Assembly (NCBI RefSeq): GCF_003944765.1
Contig: NZ_RWIU01000001.1
Coordinates: 372,001 to 436,000, forward strand
Direction of reading: 5' to 3'
Source: Hymenobacter perfusus
Lineage (GTDB): Bacteria > Bacteroidota > Bacteroidia > Cytophagales > Hymenobacteraceae
DNA length: 64,000 nt
In this document: positions 60,868 to 64,000 of the stretch, one piece after another
Layout of the letters: the number at the start of each line of letters is the position of its first letter
Numbering within the stretch: the stretch's first letter is position 1
Notes under the pieces: generated by a model
The model's database searches: none
What the model was told of the DNA's origin: nothing
The model's input: the letters and a program-made list of their open reading frames with translations, nothing else
Position numbers and translations under genes: made by a program

Positions 60868-63345
60868 TTAAAACTTCACGCCTACCGAGGCCAGAAAGTT
60901 GCGGGTGGCCTGGGGGTAATAGTAGTTGAAGGTGAGCGGCTGACCGGTGGCATCGGGGTAGCCGTACGTGTAGCCGTTGGCCACGTACTCCCGATTGAGC
61001 AGATTGCTCACCAGCAGGCCCAGTTCCAGCTCCCGCATAAAAGAAGGCTGCACCGTATAGCGCAAACGCAGATCAAGCACCTGATAGGCGGCAACAGCTT
61101 TGTTGGCCGACTCCGTGTTATCGAGGTATTGGCGGCCGACGGTTTTGTAGAGCAGCGCGGCCCGCAGGCCCTTCACCGGCATCACCTCCACCGTATGCGC
61201 CGACACTACGCTGGGCGAATAGGAAATGGTGGTGGTGCGGCCTTCGGCGGCTACTACGGGGTTATAGTCCTTGTCGTAGGTCACGGCGCGGTAGTCCGGG
61301 ATGCGGTTGCGGCTCAGGGTAAGGGTGCTATTGAGCGTGAGCCACCCGAGCGGCTGGTAGGCAGCGGTCAGCTCCACGCCGGCCCGGTAGCTACGCGGGG
61401 CGTTGGTCCGAAGAGCGGTGCCCACATCGTTGAGCTGGCCGGTATTCACCAACTGGTTGCGGTAGCGCATGTAGAAGCCGTTTACCTCGGCGCGCAGCAT
61501 TTGTCCGTTCACGGTACGGTTGAGGCGGTAGCCGCCTTCCAGGTCGTGGAGTTCCTCGGCTTTGGGGCCGACGTCGTTCAGAGGGCGGTCGGTGAAGTCG
61601 GAGCGTACGGGTTCCCGGTGGGCCACGGCGTAGCTGGCGTACAGCGTCTGGTTATCGGTAAGCTGCCAGGTGAGGCCGGCCTTGGGGTTGAAGAAGGTGT
61701 AGTCGGCCTTGGCCGAAACGGGCACCTGCTTGTCTTCGATACCGTCGAGCTGGTAGTTAATGCGGCGCACCTGCACGTCGGCGTACACGCTCAGCTTCTC
61801 CAGAGCCTGCCAGATGGCACGGGCGTAAGCGTTGTAGTCGGTTTTAGTGGCGTCGTTGAAGTAGGACCGGTGCCGGATGCTACCCGTGGAAGCGTAGCGC
61901 GCCCAGATGACTTCGCCGTAATGGTCGTTGAGGAAGCGGTTCCAGCCCCCGCCCAGCGTGGCCTGCACCTTGCCGGCGGCGGGCTGGTAGTTGAGGGCGA
62001 AGACGCCACCGAAGAAGTAGTTATCCAGCCACTTGCGGTCCACCAGATCGGTGCGCTTGATGGTGGTGGCGTTGGGCGCGGTGCCGATAACGACGTCGGG
62101 CAGGTTGTAATCGGCCAGCTTGCGGTCCAGGCGCAGGCTCTCGTAGTAGCCGAAGCCCCGGGTGAGGTGGGCAGCAGCGGCCAGATTCCAGCTGCGGCCC
62201 AGGCCCTGGGTGAGGTGCAGCTGGTAGTGGTTCTGCTGGTAGTTATCGGTCTGGTTATCGTAGGTGTAGTAGGCATAGCGGCGGCCTTCACGCAGGGCCC
62301 GTTCGGCATCCTCAGGGCTCAACTCATAGTTATCCACGTACTGTTGCAGGCCGGCGGCGTTGCGCGTGAGGGCCGGCTCGGGCACGCCGTTCCAGGCCTG
62401 GTAGGTTTTCTCCCGGCCCGAGAAGGTGATGAACTTGAGCAGGGTGTTCTTCTGCTGATAGCCGGCGGCCAGGTAATACGATTTCAGGTCGGAAGCCCCG
62501 CGCACCATGTAGCCGTCGGAGGAGATGCGCGAAAGGCGGCCGTCCACCGTGAAGCGGCCGTTGATGAGGCCCGTACCGAACTGCACGTTGTTTTTCCAGG
62601 TATTGTAGGAGCCGTAGCTGTTCTGGCTTTCGGCATAGGCCTGGGGGCGGCTTTCCAGCGTACTCACATTGATGCTGGCCCCGAAGGCGGCGCTGCCGTT
62701 CTGGCTGGTACCCACGCCGCGCTGCACCTGCAGGCTGCTGGTGCTGGAAGCCAGATCGGGCAGATTCACGAAAAACGCGCCGTGGCTTTCCGCGTCGTTC
62801 AGCGGCACGCCGTTCACCGTCACGTTGATGCCCTCGATACCCGTGCCCCGCACCCGGATGCCAGTGTAGCCCACGCCGTTGCCGGCATCAGAGTTCACCA
62901 CCACGGAGGGCGTCTGGTCGAGGAGGTAAGGGATATCCTGGCCGAAGTTGCGCTTCGCGAGGTCCTCTTTGCTCAGGTTGGTGTAGGCCGTGGCGGTGCG
63001 CTCATTGGCCCGAGAGGCCGTTACCAGCGCCTCACCGGTGAGTACCCCCCCGGGCTGCAGCGTGAGGCGCAACTGCTGCGGGCGGCTTTGGCCTTCCAGC
63101 CGCTGCACCATTGGCTCGTAGCCGACAAACGTGATGCGCAGCTCGTGCGCGCCGGGGGCTACGGCCGGCAGGATAAAGCTGCCATCAGCGGCGGCGGCCA
63201 CGGGCAGGCCATCAAGCAGAATAGTAGCGCCGGGCAAAGCAGTGCCCGTACGGGCGTCCAGCACGGTACCCGACACGGGACCTTGCGCCCATGCCGCGCC
63301 GGATACGGCCAGCAGGGCCACTCCGGTAATCAGAAAACTTTTCAC
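60868..63345 (-). CDS. TonB-dependent outer-membrane receptor under TPP riboswitch control (probable thiamine or precursor uptake)
   Basis: 825 residues. Signal peptide (FLITGVALLAVSGAAWA), a carboxypeptidase-regulatory-like domain at about 22-105 (GTVLDARTGTALPGATILLD, ITFVGYEPMVQRLEG), a plug domain at about 115-225 (NFGQDIPYLLDQTPSVVVNS, GIRVRGTGIEGINVTVNGVP) and a 22-strand barrel ending in a terminal phenylalanine (FLASVGVKF). The TPP riboswitch upstream shows that thiamine status controls it, so the substrate is probably thiamine or a precursor; compare the OMthi receptor of Bacteroides thetaiotaomicron. No inner-membrane transporter is adjacent. ATG 63345. Confidence 0.9.
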   Translation of the reverse strand: MKSFLITGVALLAVSGAAWAQGPVSGTVLDARTGTALPGATILLDGLPVAAAADGSFILPAVAPGAHELRITFVGYEPMVQRLEGQSRPQQLRLTLQPGGVLTGEALVTASRANERTATAYTNLSKEDLAKRNFGQDIPYLLDQTPSVVVNSDAGNGVGYTGIRVRGTGIEGINVTVNGVPLNDAESHGAFFVNLPDLASSTSSLQVQRGVGTSQNGSAAFGASINVSTLESRPQAYAESQNSYGSYNTWKNNVQFGTGLINGRFTVDGRLSRISSDGYMVRGASDLKSYYLAAGYQQKNTLLKFITFSGREKTYQAWNGVPEPALTRNAAGLQQYVDNYELSPEDAERALREGRRYAYYTYDNQTDNYQQNHYQLHLTQGLGRSWNLAAAAHLTRGFGYYESLRLDRKLADYNLPDVVIGTAPNATTIKRTDLVDRKWLDNYFFGGVFALNYQPAAGKVQATLGGGWNRFLNDHYGEVIWARYASTGSIRHRSYFNDATKTDYNAYARAIWQALEKLSVYADVQVRRINYQLDGIEDKQVPVSAKADYTFFNPKAGLTWQLTDNQTLYASYAVAHREPVRSDFTDRPLNDVGPKAEELHDLEGGYRLNRTVNGQMLRAEVNGFYMRYRNQLVNTGQLNDVGTALRTNAPRSYRAGVELTAAYQPLGWLTLNSTLTLSRNRIPDYRAVTYDKDYNPVVAAEGRTTTISYSPSVVSAHTVEVMPVKGLRAALLYKTVGRQYLDNTESANKAVAAYQVLDLRLRYTVQPSFMRELELGLLVSNLLNREYVANGYTYGYPDATGQPLTFNYYYPQATRNFLASVGVKF

Positions 63346-63410
63346 TGGTGGAAAAATGGAAAAGATGGAACGGACCCGGTGCCAGGGGTCGGCACCTTCA
63401 GGTTTTTCGC

Positions 63411-63509
63411 TCGCGGATCGTTTGTTCCCTTCGCCGGCATTACCCGGGCAGGTTCAATGGGTATGATCTCAGCCCCGCATACTGGCGAGGCACCCCTAAA
63501 CTTTGGTGT
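63411..63509 (-). promoter_or_regulatory. TPP (THI-box) riboswitch
   Basis: Reading the minus strand, the conserved THI elements appear in order: TAGGGGTGCC, GGGGCTGAGATCATACCC, TTGAACCTGCCCGGGTAATG and CCGGCGAAGGGAAC. These match the aptamer consensus of GGGGUGC, CUGAGA, ACCC, UGAACCUG and GGUAAUGCC-GCG-AGGGA closely. Downstream, GGTGCC and GGCACC (63378-63396) can form a hairpin near the receptor start, and GGCACC could also pair with the aptamer's GGTGCC, a likely expression platform. Exact ends are estimated. Confidence 0.92.
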
Positions 63510-63514
63510 TGGGT

Positions 63515-63544
63515 CAAAGGTACGCGGCCGTTTCGGGTTTCAAA
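63515..63544 (-). promoter_or_regulatory. Promoter of the riboswitch-receptor transcript
   Basis: On the minus strand TTTG (63544-63541) is followed after 18 bases by TACCTTTG (63522-63515), an exact -7 box. Transcription would start just at the aptamer, giving a leader of about 165 bases. Confidence 0.65.
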
Positions 63545-63852
63545 CTGCTGCGAGCAGATTTTGCGCTGACAGCCTCAGCGGCCCGGCCCAGCAGCACGCT
63601 TGTAGCGGCGGCTGGGCCGGGCCGGCTGCCGCCGCTTCCGGCACCACCGCCAGCATTTTCTTAAACCAGTTGAAATCCAAAAAACCACTTCCTGGGTGTG
63701 GCTTTATTTGCTGACAATCAAGTAAATTAGCTAACCTCCCTGATGGTGCGCAGAAAAACCGGCGCAACGAAAACAACCCGGCCCGCGCCTCCGTTTCTTC
63801 TGTTACTGCCGGTTGGCTTTCCGCTTATTGTTGGACCTCAGCTTTTCCCGCC

Positions 63853-64000
63853 ATGCCTCTCACCAGCTTACTCTATCTGTTCGTTGTTTTGGTATTCACC
63901 GGGCTTTTACTGGCTCTTCCGCGCCGCCGTACCCGCCAGCCGCCAGCGCCGGACAACGACGACGACGGCGGCGAACCGCTCGACGACGGCCTCCCCGATT
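63853..64000 (+). CDS. Small membrane protein, truncated by window end
   Basis: ATG 63853 opens a frame that runs off the right edge. The 49 visible residues begin with a hydrophobic helix (TSLLYLFVVLVFTGLLLAL), then RRRTRQPP and an acidic, glycine-rich stretch (PDNDDDGGEPLDDGLPD). No family known to me. It is divergent from the TonB receptor transcript. Confidence 0.55.
   Translation, partial: MPLTSLLYLFVVLVFTGLLLALPRRRTRQPPAPDNDDDGGEPLDDGLPD

Noticed and set aside
60457..63714. Very long plus-strand open frame opposite the TonB receptor and dehydrogenase start
   Set aside because: It is antisense to two convincing genes on the minus strand and has the valine/histidine-rich composition of an antisense shadow in high-GC DNA.
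63540..63776. 78-codon minus-strand ORF upstream of the TPP riboswitch
   Set aside because: It covers the receptor promoter, has no recognisable family feature and no clear start context; best read as chance.

Overview
The window reads as chromosomal DNA of a GC-rich member of the Bacteroidota, most likely Hymenobacter or a close relative in the Cytophagales (inference from gene content; no database search was possible). Supporting signs are promoters of the TTTG / TAnnTTTG type, ATG starts without strong ribosome binding sites, a fused SecDF, GWxTD, DUF2723, BatD and PorE-like OmpA proteins, a zinc-independent-type L31, and a TonB receptor with a carboxypeptidase-like N-terminal domain. No rRNA, tRNA, CRISPR array or complete insertion sequence was seen.

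Layout. 1-10 kb: end of a DUF2723 membrane protein, GWxTD lipid-envelope type protein, RlmB, mannose-1-phosphate guanylyltransferase, arabinose-5-phosphate isomerase, RecQ, a GNAT enzyme and a bacilliredoxin. 10-20 kb: TPR protein, PorE-like OmpA protein, a large hybrid sensor kinase with a LytTR regulator, and secreted proteins. 20-26 kb: the most unusual region, a helical-repeat protein divergent from a tiny secreted-peptide gene that is followed by an oligopeptide-type ABC transporter (binding lipoprotein plus two permeases, no ATPase). 26-36 kb: housekeeping genes (SDR reductase, cyclophilin, HemC, HolB, GlmU-like, L31, RdgB, uridine kinase) with one AT-rich NTF2-fold immunity-like gene. 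36-44 kb: SecDF, an ECF sigma factor overlapping a gene for a protein that looks like a dual-membrane-spanning anti-sigma factor, then a compact run of lipoprotein, c-type cytochrome, YceI and DUF5777 genes. 44-53 kb: NifU-like, NhaA, AroC, BatD, and two tandem copies of a two-gene ferritin-like cassette. 53-64 kb: QueG, RuvB, HIRAN and DUF4268 proteins, a glutaryl-CoA dehydrogenase type enzyme, and a TonB receptor preceded by a clear TPP riboswitch with its own promoter.

Working together. The sigma factor and its overlapping membrane partner form an envelope signalling pair. The TPP riboswitch points to thiamine (or precursor) uptake by the TonB receptor. The 20-26 kb region is organised like a Gram-positive peptide quorum-sensing locus (intracellular helical-repeat receptor, exported small peptide, oligopeptide importer) and is offered as the main candidate for an undescribed system; this is inference from layout and sequence features only. 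Non-coding DNA is also notable: very long, nearly perfect hairpins fill the gaps between convergent genes, and an approximately 85-bp dispersed repeat with inverted ends occurs three times.
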